Below are positions 27,005 through 43,395 of a stretch of DNA of 64,000 nucleotides, one piece after another; position 1 is the first letter of the stretch, and the number at the start of each line of letters is the position of its first letter. A model generated the notes under the pieces. That model was not told the origin of the DNA. It did not search any database and saw only the letters and a program-made list of their open reading frames with translations. Source of the DNA: Megachile rotundata (taxonomy: Eukaryota > Arthropoda > Insecta > Hymenoptera > Megachilidae); NCBI RefSeq assembly GCF_050947335.1, contig NW_027473314.1:3844001-3908000 (forward strand). The letters run 5' to 3'. The position numbers and the translations under genes were made by a program.

Positions 27005-27917
27005 CATACAATCACAATCATACAATCACAATCATACAATCACCATCATACAATCACAATCATACAATCACCATCGTATAATCACAATCATACAATCATA
27101 ATCATATAATCACACTCATAAAATTGCAATCATACAGTCGCAATCATACAATCACAATCATACAATCACAATCGTACAATCTGAATCATGCAACTACAAT
27201 CATACGATCATAATCATGCAAGAACAATCATACAATCACATTCATGGAGCCATAATTATACAACCACAATCATACGATCACAATCATACAATCGCAATCA
27301 TACAAACACAATCATAAAAGCGCAATCGTACAATCGCAATGTCACAATCACAATCATACAATCACAATCATACAATCACAATCATACAAACGCAATCATA
27401 CAATCACAATCATATAATCACAATCATACAATCACAATCATTCAACCAAAAGCATACAATCACAATCATACAATCGCAGTCATGCAATCACAATCATACA
27501 ATCACAATCATACAATTAAAATCATACAATCACAACCATACAATGACAATCATACAATCACAATCATGCAATTACAATCATACAATCACAATCATACAAT
27601 CACAATCATGCAATCACAATCATACAATCAAAATCATACAATCACAATCACACAGTCGCAATCATACAATCACAATCATACAATCACAATCATACAATTA
27701 AAATCATACAATCACAATCATACAATCACGATCATACAATCACGATCATACAATCACGATCATACAATCACGATCATACAATCACGATCATACAATCACC
27801 ATCATACAATCACAATCATACAAATAACATCATACAAATAAAATCATACAACCACAATCATACAATCACAATCATACAATCACAATCATACAATCACAAT
27901 AATACAATCACAATCAT
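27005..27917 (+). repeat. segment copied from 17.3-18.6 kb
   Basis: Landmarks at 27188 and 27339 match 17473 and 17624 at +9,715 bp (694 units minus one base, again explained by the 13-bp unit at 19043). It carries the last divergent GAAC block of the window. It omits a stretch present in the older location: from about 27700 it jumps directly to the CGATC run that lies near 18427. Confidence 0.8.
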
Positions 27918-30900
27918 ACAAATAACATCATACAAATGAAATCATACAACCACAATCATACAATCACAATCATACAATCACAATCATACAATCACAATCA
28001 TACAATCACAATCATACAATCACAATCATACAATCACAATCATACAATCACAATCATACAATAAAAGTCAGACAATAAAAGTCATACAATCACATTCATA
28101 CAATGACAATCATACAATCACGATCATACAATCACAATCATACAAACACAATCATACAATCACAGTCATGCAATCACAATCATACAATCGCAATCATACA
28201 ATCGCAATATCACAATCACTATCATACAATTACAATCATACAATCACAGTCATACAATCACAATCATACAATCACAATCATACAATCACAATCATACAAT
28301 CACGACCATACAATCACGATCATACAATCACAATCATACAATCGCAATATTACAATCGCAATCATACAATCACAATCATACAATTAAAATCATACAATCA
28401 CAATCATACAATGACAATCATACAATCACGATCATACAATCATAATCATACAATCACAATCATACAATCACAATCATACAATCACAATCATATAATCACA
28501 GTCATACAATCGCAATATTACAATCGCAATCATACAATCACAATCATCCAATTAAAATCATACAATCACAATCATACAATGACAATCATACAATCACAAT
28601 CATACAATCACAATCATACAATCACAATCATACAATCACAATTATACAAACGCAATCATACAATCACAATCATATAATCACAATTATACAATCACAATCA
28701 TACAATCACAAGCATACAATCACAATCATACAATCACAATCATGCAATCACAATCATACAATCAAAATCATTCAATCACAATCACACAGTCGCAATCATA
28801 CAATCACAATCATACAATCACAATCATACAATTAAAATAATACAATCACAATCATACAATCACGATCATACAATCACGATCATACAATCACGATCATACA
28901 ATCACGATCATACAATCACGATCATGCAATCACGATCATACAATCACAATCATACATCACAATCATACAATCGCAATATTACAATCGCAATCATACAATC
29001 GCAATGTCACAATCACTATCATACAATCACAATCATACAATCACTATCGTACAATCACAATCATACAAACGCAATCATACAATCAAATTCATATAATCAC
29101 AATTATACAATCACAATCATACAATCAGAAGCATACAATCACAATCATACAATCACAATAATACAATCACGATCATAAAATCAGAATTATACAATCACGA
29201 TCATACAATCACGATCATACAATCACGATCATACAATCACGATCATACAATCACGATCATACAATCTCAATCATACAATCACAATCATACAATCACAATC
29301 ATACAATCACAATCATATAATCACAATCATACAATCACAATCATACAATCACAATCATACAATCACCATCATACAATCACAATCATACAATCACCATCAT
29401 ACAATCACAATCATACAATTACCATCGTATAATCACAATCATACAATCATAATCATATAATCACACTCATTAAATTGCAATCATACAATCGCAATCATAC
29501 AAACACAATCATAAAATCGCAATCATACAATCGCAATGTCACAATCACAATCATACAATCACAATCATACAAACGCAATCATACAATCACAATCATATAA
29601 TCACAATTATACAATCACAATCATACAATCACAAGCATACAATCACAATCATACAATCACAATCATACAATCACAATCATACAATCTCAATCATGCAATC
29701 ACAATCATACAATCACAATCCTACAATCACAATCATACAATCACAATCATACAATCATAATCATATAATCACACTCATTAAATTGCAATCATACAATCGC
29801 AATCATACAAACACAATCATAAAATCGCAATCATACAATCGCAATGTCACAATCACAATCATACAATCACAATCATACAAACCCAATCATACAATCACAA
29901 TCATATAATCACAATTATACAATCACAATCATACAATCACAAGCATACAATCACAATCATACAATCACAATCATGCAATCACAATCATACAATCAAAATC
30001 ATACAATCACAATCACACAGTCGCAATCATACAATCACAATCATACAATTAAAATCATACAATCACGATCATACAATCACGATCATACAATCACGATCAT
30101 ACAATCACGATCATACAATCACGATCATACAATCACGATCATACAATCACGATCATACAATCACGATCATACAATCACAATCATACAATCACAATCATAC
30201 AAATAACATCATACAAATGAAATCATACAACCACAATCATACAATCACAATCATACAATCACAATCATACAATCACAATCATACAATCACAATCATACAA
30301 TCACAATCATACAATCACAATCATACAATCACAATCATACAATCACAATCATACAATAAAAGTCATACAATAAAAGTCATACAATCACATTCATACAATG
30401 ACAATCATACAATCACGATCATACAATCACAATCATACAAACACAATCATACAATCACAGTCATGCAATCACAATCATACAATCGCAATCATACAATCGC
30501 AATATCACAATCACTATCATACAATTACAATCATACAATCACAGTCATACAATCACAATCATACAATCACAATCTTACAATCGCAATCATACAATAAAAA
30601 TCATACAATCACAATCATACAATAACAATCATACAATCACCATCATACAATCACAATCATACAATCACCATCATACAATCACAATCATACAATCATAATC
30701 ATATAATCACACTCATTAAATTGCAATCATACAATCGCAATCATACAAACACAATCATAAAATCGCAATCATACAATCGCAATGTCACAATCACAATCAT
30801 ACAATCACAATCATACAAACGCAATCATACAATCGCAATATCACAATCACTATCATACAATTACAATCATACAATCACAGTCACAAAATCACAATCATAC

Positions 30901-32928
30901 AATCACAATTATACAATCACAATCATACAAATAACATCATACAAATAAAATCATACAACCACAATCATACAATCACAATCATACAATCACAGTCATACAA
31001 TCACAGTCATACAATCACAATCATGCAATCACAATCATACAATCAAAATCATACAATCACAATCACACAGTCGCAATCATACAATCACAATCATACAATC
31101 ACAATCATATAATCACACTCATTAAATTGCAATCATACAATCGCAATCATACAAACACAATCATAAAATCGCAATCATACAATCGCAATGTCACAATCAC
31201 AATCATACAATCACAATCATACAAACGCAATCATACAATCACAATCATATAATCACAATTATACAATCACAATCATACAATCACAAGCATACAATCACAA
31301 TCATACAATCACAATCATGCAATCACAATCATACAATCAAAATCATACAATCACAATCACACAGTCGCAATCATACAATCACAATCATACAATCACAATC
31401 ATACAATTAAAATCATACAATCACAATCATACAATCACGATCATACAATCACGATCATACAATCACGATCATACAATCACGATCATACAATCACGATCAT
31501 ACAATCACGATCATACAATCACCATCATACAATCACAATCATACAAGTAACATCATACAAATAAAATCATACAACCACAATCATACAATCACAATCATAC
31601 AATCACAATCATACAATCACAATAATACAATCACAATCATACAATCACAATCATACAATCACAATCATACAATCACAATCATACAATCACAATCATACAA
31701 TCACAATCATACAATAAAAGTCATACAATAAAAGTCATACAATCACATTCATACAATGACAATCATACAATCACAATCATACAAACACAATCATACAATC
31801 ACAGTCATGCAATCACAATCATGCAATCGCAATCATACAATCGCAATATCACAATCACTATCATACAATTACAATCATACAATCACAGTCACAAAATCAC
31901 AATCATACAATCACAATTATACAATCACAATCATACAATCACAAGCATACAATCACAATCATACAATCACAATCATGCAATCACAATCATACAATCAAAA
32001 TCGTACAATCACAATCACACAGTCGCAATCATACAATCACAATCATACAATCACAATCATACAATTAAAATAATACAATCACAATCATACAATCACGATC
32101 ATACTATCACGATCATACAATCACGATCATACAATCACGATCATACAATCACGATCATACAATCACGATCATACAATCACGATCATACAATCACGATCAT
32201 GCAATCACGATCATACAATCACAATCATACAATCACAATCATACAATCACAATCATACAAATAACATCATACAAATAAAATCATACAACCACAATCATGC
32301 AATCACAATCATACAATCACAATCATACAATTAAAATCATACAATCACAATCATACAATCACAATCATACAATCACAATCATACAATCACAATCATATAA
32401 TCACAATCATACAATCACTATCATACAATCACCATCATACAATCACAATCATACAATCACCATCATACAATCACAATCATACAATCATAATCATATAATC
32501 ACACTCATTAAATTGCAATCATACAATCGCAATCATAAAAACACAATCATAAAATCGCAATCATACAATCGCAATGTCACAATCACAATCATACAATCAC
32601 AATCATACAAACGCAATCATACAATCACAATCATATAATCACAATTATACAATCACAATCATACAATCACAAGCATACAATCACAATCATACAATCACAA
32701 TCATGCAATCACAATCATACAATCAAAATCATACAATCACAATCACACAGTCGCAATCATACAATCACAATCATACAATTAAAATCATACAATCACGATC
32801 ATACAATCACGATCATACATTCACGATTATACAATCACGATCATACAATCACGATCATACAATCACGATCATACAATCACGATCATACAATCACGATCAT
32901 ACAATCACAATCATACAATCACAATCAT
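27918..32928 (+). repeat. ~5-kb higher-order repeat, copy 1
   Basis: Starts at an ACAAATAACATCAT unit. It runs through the two-GCAATATT segment (from 28103), the 13-bp unit (28954), core blocks at 29536, 29844, 31188 and 32574, and an ACAATTAAAATAAT unit (about 32060). Length is 5,011 bp. Landmarks recur at +5,025 bp in copy 2 as far as 31188. They then recur at +4,983 (31756/36739) and +4,969 (32574/37543), so copy 2 has lost three units and then one more. This is the largest well-preserved repeat in the window. Confidence 0.9.
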
Positions 32929-35900
32929 ACAAATAACATCATACAAATGAAATCATACAACCACAATCATACAATCACAATCATACAATCACAATCATAC
33001 AATCACAATCATACAATCACAATCATACAATCACAATCATACAATCACAATCATACAATCACAATCATACAATCACAATCATACAATAAAAGTCAGACAA
33101 TAAAAGTCATACAATCACATTCATACAATGACAATCATACAATCACGATCATACAATCACAATCATACAAACACAATCATACAATCACAGTCATGCAATC
33201 ACAATCATACAATCGCAATCATACAATCGCAATATCACAATCACTATCATACAATTACAATCATACAATCACAGTCATACAATCACAATCATACAATCAC
33301 AATCATACAATCACAATCATACAATCACGACCATACAATCACGATCATACAATCACAATCATACAATCGCAATATTACAATCGCAATCATACAATCACAA
33401 TCATACAATTAAAATCATACAATCACAATCATACAATGACAATCATACAATCACGATCATACAATCATAATCATACAATCACAATCATACAATCACAATC
33501 ATACAATCACAATCATATAATCACAGTCATACAATCGCAATATTACAATCGCAATCATACAATCACAATCATCCAATTAAAATCATACAATCACAATCAT
33601 ACAATGACAATCATACAATCACAATCATACAATCACAATCATACAATCACAATCATACAATCACAATTATACAAACGCAATCATACAATCACAATCATAT
33701 AATCACAATTATACAATCACAATCATACAATCACAAGCATACAATCACAATCATACAATCACAATCATGCAATCACAATCATACAATCAAAATCATTCAA
33801 TCACAATCACACAGTCGCAATCATACAATCACAATCATACAATCACAATCATACAATTAAAATAATACAATCACAATCATACAATCACGATCATACAATC
33901 ACGATCATACAATCACGATCATACAATCACGATCATACAATCACGATCATGCAATCACGATCATACAATCACAATCATACATCACAATCATACAATCGCA
34001 ATATTACAATCGCAATCATACAATCGCAATGTCACAATCACTATCATACAATCACAATCATACAATCACTATCGTACAATCACAATCATACAAACGCAAT
34101 CATACAATCAAATTCATATAATCACAATTATACAATCACAATCATACAATCAGAAGCATACAATCACAATCATACAATCACAATAATACAATCACGATCA
34201 TAAAATCAGAATTATACAATCACGATCATACAATCACGATCATACAATCACGATCATACAATCACGATCATACAATCACGATCATACAATCTCAATCATA
34301 CAATCACAATCATACAATCACAATCATACAATCACAATCATATAATCACAATCATACAATCACAATCATACAATCACAATCATACAATCACCATCATACA
34401 ATCACAATCATACAATCACCATCATACAATCACAATCATACAATTACCATCGTATAATCACAATCATACAATCATAATCATATAATCACACTCATTAAAT
34501 TGCAATCATACAATCGCAATCATACAAACACAATCATAAAATCGCAATCATACAATCGCAATGTCACAATCACAATCATACAATCACAATCATACAAACG
34601 CAATCATACAATCACAATCATATAATCACAATTATACAATCACAATCATACAATCACAAGCATACAATCACAATCATACAATCACAATCATACAATCACA
34701 ATCATACAATCTCAATCATGCAATCACAATCATACAATCACAATCCTACAATCACAATCATACAATCACAATCATACAATCATAATCATATAATCACACT
34801 CATTAAATTGCAATCATACAATCGCAATCATACAAACACAATCATAAAATCGCAATCATACAATCGCAATGTCACAATCACAATCATACAATCACAATCA
34901 TACAAACCCAATCATACAATCACAATCATATAATCACAATTATACAATCACAATCATACAATCACAAGCATACAATCACAATCATACAATCACAATCATG
35001 CAATCACAATCATACAATCAAAATCATACAATCACAATCACACAGTCGCAATCATACAATCACAATCATACAATTAAAATCATACAATCACGATCATACA
35101 ATCACGATCATACAATCACGATCATACAATCACGATCATACAATCACGATCATACAATCACGATCATACAATCACGATCATACAATCACGATCATACAAT
35201 CACAATCATACAATCACAATCATACAAATAACATCATACAAATGAAATCATACAACCACAATCATACAATCACAATCATACAATCACAATCATACAATCA
35301 CAATCATACAATCACAATCATACAATCACAATCATACAATCACAATCATACAATCACAATCATACAATCACAATCATACAATAAAAGTCATACAATAAAA
35401 GTCATACAATCACATTCATACAATGACAATCATACAATCACGATCATACAATCACAATCATACAAACACAATCATACAATCACAGTCATGCAATCACAAT
35501 CATACAATCGCAATCATACAATCGCAATATCACAATCACTATCATACAATTACAATCATACAATCACAGTCATACAATCACAATCATACAATCACAATCT
35601 TACAATCGCAATCATACAATAAAAATCATACAATCACAATCATACAATAACAATCATACAATCACCATCATACAATCACAATCATACAATCACCATCATA
35701 CAATCACAATCATACAATCATAATCATATAATCACACTCATTAAATTGCAATCATACAATCGCAATCATACAAACACAATCATAAAATCGCAATCATACA
35801 ATCGCAATGTCACAATCACAATCATACAATCACAATCATACAAACGCAATCATACAATCGCAATATCACAATCACTATCATACAATTACAATCATACAAT

Positions 35901-37897
35901 CACAGTCACAAAATCACAATCATACAATCACAATTATACAATCACAATCATACAAATAACATCATACAAATAAAATCATACAACCACAATCATACAATCA
36001 CAATCATACAATCACAGTCATACAATCACAGTCATACAATCACAATCATGCAATCACAATCATACAATCAAAATCATACAATCACAATCACACAGTCGCA
36101 ATCATACAATCACAATCATACAATCACAATCATATAATCACACTCATTAAATTGCAATCATACAATCGCAATCATACAAACACAATCATAAAATCGCAAT
36201 CATACAATCGCAATGTCACAATCACAATCATACAATCACAATCATACAAACGCAATCATACAATCACAATCATATAATCACAATTATACAATCACAATCA
36301 TACAATCACAAGCATACAATCACAATCATACAATCACAATCATGCAATCACAATCATACAATCAAAATCATACAATCACAATCACACAGTCGCAATCATA
36401 CAATCACAATCATACAATCACAATCATACAATTAAAATCATACAATCACAATCATACAATCACGATCATACAATCACGATCATACAATCACGATCATACA
36501 ATCACGATCATACAATCACGATCATACAATCACGATCATACAATCACCATCATACAATCACAATCATACAAGTAACATCATACAAATAAAATCATACAAC
36601 CACAATCATACAATCACAATCATACAATCACAATCATACAATCACAATCATACAATCACAATCATACAATCACAATCATACAATCACAATCATACAATAA
36701 AAGTCATACAATAAAAGTCATACAATCACATTCATACAATGACAATCATACAATCACAATCATACAAACACAATCATACAATCACAGTCATGCAATCACA
36801 ATCATGCAATCGCAATCATACAATCGCAATATCACAATCACTATCATACAATTACAATCATACAATCACAGTCACAAAATCACAATCATACAATCACAAT
36901 TATACAATCACAATCATACAATCACAAGCATACAATCACAATCATACAATCACAATCATGCAATCACAATCATACAATCAAAATCGTACAATCACAATCA
37001 CACAGTCGCAATCATACAATCACAATCATACAATCACAATCATACAATTAAAATAATACAATCACAATCATACAATCACGATCATACTATCACGATCATA
37101 CAATCACGATCATACAATCACGATCATACAATCACGATCATACAATCACGATCATACAATCACGATCATACAATCACGATCATGCAATCACGATCATACA
37201 ATCACAATCATACAATCACAATCATACAATCACAATCATACAAATAACATCATACCAATAAAATCATACAACCACAATCATGCAATCACAATCATACAAT
37301 CACAATCATACAATTAAAATCATACAATCACAATCATACAATCACAATCATACAATCACAATCATATAATCACAATCATACAATCACTATCATACAATCA
37401 CCATCATACAATCACAATCATACAATCACCATCATACAATCACAATCATACAATCATAATCATATAATCACACTCATTAAATTGCAATCATACAATCGCA
37501 ATCATAAAAACACAATCATAAAATCGCAATCATACAATCGCAATGTCACAATCACAATCATACAATCACAATCATACAAACGCAATCATACAATCACAAT
37601 CATATAATCACAATTATACAATCACAATCATACAATCACAAGCATACAATCACAATCATACAATCACAATCATGCAATCACAATCATACAATCAAAATCA
37701 TACAATCACAATCACACAGTCGCAATCATACAATCACAATCATACAATTAAAATCATACAATCACGATCATACAATCACGATCATACATTCACGATTATA
37801 CAATCACGATCATACAATCACGATCATACAATCACGATCATACAATCACGATCATACAATCACGATCATACAATCACAATCATACAATCACAATCAT
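32929..37897 (+). repeat. ~5-kb higher-order repeat, copy 2
   Basis: Length 4,969 bp. Matches copy 1 at 33128, 33949, 34561, 34869, 35242, 35746, 36213, 36739 and 37543. Differences seen are whole-unit losses (near 36620-36680 and 37340) and a few substitutions, such as ACCAATAAAATCAT near 37255. The beginning of copy 3 repeats copy 2 at +4,969 bp (38097, 38918, 39530). Confidence 0.9.
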
Positions 37898-40800
37898 ACA
37901 AATAACATCATACAAATGAAATCATACAACCACAATCATACAATCACAATCATACAATCACAATCATACAATCACAATCATACAATCACAATCATACAAT
38001 CACAATCATACAATCACAATCATACAATCACAATCATACAATCACAATCATACAATAAAAGTCAGACAATAAAAGTCATACAATCACATTCATACAATGA
38101 CAATCATACAATCACGATCATACAATCACAATCATACAAACACAATCATACAATCACAGTCATGCAATCACAATCATACAATCGCAATCATACAATCGCA
38201 ATATCACAATCACTATCATACAATTACAATCATACAATCACAGTCATACAATCACAATCATACAATCACAATCATACAATCACAATCATACAATCACGAC
38301 CATACAATCACGATCATACAATCACAATCATACAATCGCAATATTACAATCGCAATCATACAATCACAATCATACAATTAAAATCATACAATCACAATCA
38401 TACAATGACAATCATACAATCACGATCATACAATCATAATCATACAATCACAATCATACAATCACAATCATACAATCACAATCATATAATCACAGTCATA
38501 CAATCGCAATATTACAATCGCAATCATACAATCACAATCATCCAATTAAAATCATACAATCACAATCATACAATGACAATCATACAATCACAATCATACA
38601 ATCACAATCATACAATCACAATCATACAATCACAATTATACAAACGCAATCATACAATCACAATCATATAATCACAATTATACAATCACAATCATACAAT
38701 CACAAGCATACAATCACAATCATACAATCACAATCATGCAATCACAATCATACAATCAAAATCATTCAATCACAATCACACAGTCGCAATCATACAATCA
38801 CAATCATACAATCACAATCATACAATTAAAATAATACAATCACAATCATACAATCACGATCATACAATCACGATCATACAATCACGATCATACAATCACG
38901 ATCATACAATCACGATCATGCAATCACGATCATACAATCACAATCATACATCACAATCATACAATCGCAATATTACAATCGCAATCATACAATCGCAATG
39001 TCACAATCACTATCATACAATCACAATCATACAATCACTATCGTACAATCACAATCATACAAACGCAATCATACAATCAAATTCATATAATCACAATTAT
39101 ACAATCACAATCATACAATCAGAAGCATACAATCACAATCATACAATCACAATAATACAATCACGATCATAAAATCAGAATTATACAATCACGATCATAC
39201 AATCACGATCATACAATCACGATCATACAATCACGATCATACAATCACGATCATACAATCTCAATCATACAATCACAATCATACAATCACAATCATACAA
39301 TCACAATCATATAATCACAATCATACAATCACAATCATACAATCACAATCATACAATCACCATCATACAATCACAATCATACAATCACCATCATACAATC
39401 ACAATCATACAATTACCATCGTATAATCACAATCATACAATCATAATCATATAATCACACTCATTAAATTGCAATCATACAATCGCAATCATACAAACAC
39501 AATCATAAAATCGCAATCATACAATCGCAATGTCACAATCACAATCATACAATCACAATCATACAAACGCAATCATACAATCACAATCATATAATCACAA
39601 TTATACAATCACAATCATACAATCACAAGCATACAATCACAATCATACAATCACAATCATACAATCACAATCATACAATCTCAATCATGCAATCACAATC
39701 ATACAATCACAATCCTACAATCACAATCATACAATCACAATCATACAATCATAATCATATAATCACACTCATTAAATTGCAATCATACAATCGCAATCAT
39801 ACAAACACAATCATAAAATCGCAATCATACAATCGCAATGTCACAATCACAATCATACAATCACAATCATACAAACGCAATCATACAATCACAATCATAT
39901 AATCACAATTATACAATCACAATCATACAATCACAAGCATACAATCACAATCATACAATCACAATCATGCAATCACAATCATACAATCAAAATCATACAA
40001 TCACAATCACACAGTCGCAATCATACAATCACAATCATACAATTAAAATCATACAATCACGATCATACAATCACGATCATACAATCACGATCATACAATC
40101 ACGATCATACAATCACGATCATACAATCACGATCATGCAATCACGATCATACAATCACAATCATACATCACAATCATACAATCGCAATATTACAATCGCA
40201 ATCATACAATCGCAATGTCACAATCACTATCATACAATCACAATCATACAATCACTATCGTACAATCACAATCATACAAACGCAATCATACAATCAAATT
40301 CATATAATCACAATTATACAATCACAATCATACAATCAGAAGCATACAATCACAATCATACAATCACAATAATACAATCACGATCATAAAATCAGAATTA
40401 TACAATCACGATCATACAATCACGATCATACAATCACGATCATACAATCACGATCATACAATCACGATCATACAATCTCAATCATACAATCACAATCATA
40501 CAATCACAATCATACAATCACAATCATATAATCACAATCATACAATCACAATCATACAATCACAATCATACAATCACCATCATACAATCACAATCATACA
40601 ATCACCATCATACAATCACAATCATACAATTACCATCGTATAATCACAATCATACAATCATAATCATATAATCACACTCATTAAATTGCAATCATACAAT
40701 CGCAATCATACAAACACAATCATAAAATCGCAATCATACAATCGCAATGTCACAATCACAATCATACAATCACAATCATACAAACGCAATCATACAATCA

Positions 40801-43395
40801 CAATCATATAATCACAATTATACAATCACAATCATACAATCACAAGCATACAATCACAATCATACAATCACAATCATACAATCACAATCATACAACCTCA
40901 ATCATGCAATCACAATCATACAATCACAATCCTACAATCACAATCATACAATCACAATCATACAATCATAATCATATAATCACACTCATTAAATTGCAAT
41001 CATACAATCGCAATCATACAAACACAATCATAAAATCGCAATCATACAATCGCAATGTCACAATCACAATCATACAATCACAATCATACAAACGCAATCA
41101 TACAATAACAATCATATAATCACAATTATACAATCACAATCATACAATCACAAGCATACAATCACAATCATACAATCACAATCATGCAATCACAATCATA
41201 CAATCAAAATCATACAATCACAATCACACAGTCGCAATCATACAATCACAATCATACAATTAAAATCATACAATCACGATCATACAATCACGATCATACA
41301 ATCACGATCATACAATCACGATCATACAATCACGATCATACAATCACGATCATACAATCACGATCATACAATCACGATCATACAATCACGATCATACAAT
41401 CACGATCATACAATCACAATCATACAAATAACATCATACAAATGAAATCATACAACCACAATCATACAATCACAATCATACAATCACAATCATACAATCA
41501 CAATCATACAATCACAATCATACAATCACAATCATACAATCACAATCATACAATCACAATCATACAATAAAAGTCATACAATCACATTCATACAATGACA
41601 ATCATACAATCACGATCATACAATCACAATCATACAAACACAATCATACAATCACAGTCATGCAATCACAATCATACAATCGCAATCATACAATCGCAAT
41701 ATCACAATCACTATCATACAATTACAATCATACAATCACAGTCATACAATCACAATCATACAATCACAATCTTACAATCGCAATCATACAATAAAAATCA
41801 TACAATCACAATCATACAATCACAATCATACAATCACCATCATACAATCACAATCATACAATCACCATCATACAATCACAATCATACAATCATAATCATA
41901 TAATCACACTCATTAAATTGCAATCATACAATCGCAATCATACAAACACAATCATAAAATCGCAATCATACAATCGCAATGTCACAATCACAATCATACA
42001 ATCACAATCATACAAACGCAATCATACAATCGCAATATCACAATCACTATCATACAATTACAATCATACAATCACAGTCACAAAATCACAATCATACAAT
42101 CACAATTATACAATCACAATCATACAAATAACATCATACAAATAAAATCATACAACCACAATCATACAATCACAATCATACAATCACAGTCATACAATCA
42201 CAGTCATACAATCACAATCATGCAATCACAATCATACAATCAAAATCATACAATCACAATCACACAGTCGCAATCATACAATCACAATCATACAATCACA
42301 ATCATATAATCACACTCATTAAATTGCAATCATACAATCGCAATCATACAAACACAATCATAAAATCGCAATCATACAATCGCAATGTCACAATCACAAT
42401 CATACAATCACAATCATACAAACGCAATCATACAATCACAATCATATAATCACAATTATACAATCACAATCATACAATCACAAGCATACAATCACAATCA
42501 TACAATCACAATCATGCAATCACAATCATACAATCAAAATCATACAATCACAATCACACAGTCGCAATCATACAATCACAATCATACAATCACAATCATA
42601 CAATTAAAATCATACAATCACAATCATACAATCACGATCATACAATCACTATCATACAATCACGATCATACAATCACGATCATACAATCACGATCATACA
42701 ATCACCATCATACAATCACAATCATACAAGTAACATCATACAAATAAAATCATACAACCACAATCATACAATCACAATCATACAATCACAATCATACAAT
42801 CACAATAATACAATCACAATAATACAATCACAATCATACAATCACAATCATACAATCACAATCATACAATCACAATCATACAATCACAATCATACAATCA
42901 CAATCATACAATCACAATCATACAATCACAATCATACAATCACAATCATACAATCACAATCATACAATAAAAGTCATACAATAAAAGTCATACAATCACA
43001 TTCATACAATGACAATCATACAATCACAATCATACAAACACAATCATACAATCACAGTCATGCAATCACAATCATACAATCGCAATCATACAATCGCAAT
43101 ATCACAATCACTATCATACAATTACAATCATACAATCACAGTCACAAAATCACAATCATACAATCACAATTATACAATCACAATCATACAATCACAAGCA
43201 TACAATCACAATCATACAATCACAACCATGCAATCACAATCATACAATCAAAATCATACAATCACAATCACACAGTCGCAATCATACAATCACAATCATA
43301 CAATCACAATCATACAATTAAAATAATACAATCACAATCATACAATCACGATCATACAATCACGATCATACAATCACGATCATACAATCACGATC
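37898..43395 (+). repeat. ~5-kb higher-order repeat, copy 3, with internal duplication
   Basis: Begins as copy 2 at +4,969 bp. A 1,217-bp segment is then duplicated in tandem (38918/40135, 39530/40747, 39687/40904). Afterwards the copy-2 order resumes at +6,172 bp (35746/41918, 36213/42385). Near 43396 it switches to a second 13-bp-unit segment instead of the normal end. It is therefore a rearranged copy at the edge of the tandem run. Confidence 0.85.
38918..41350 (+). repeat. 1,217-bp tandem duplication nested in HOR copy 3
   Basis: Two copies at a shift of 1,217 bp (87 units minus the 13-bp unit, which is present in both at 38948 and 40165). The first copy joins the second through a shortened CGATC run near 40060-40140. 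This is consistent with unequal exchange between two CGATC runs. Confidence 0.87.

Noticed and set aside
27918..43395. Assembly collapse or artificial duplication as the explanation for the 5-kb copies
   Set aside because: Not excluded, but the copies differ by whole-unit losses, a nested duplication and some substitutions, which a simple duplicated contig would not show. Spanning reads would decide.
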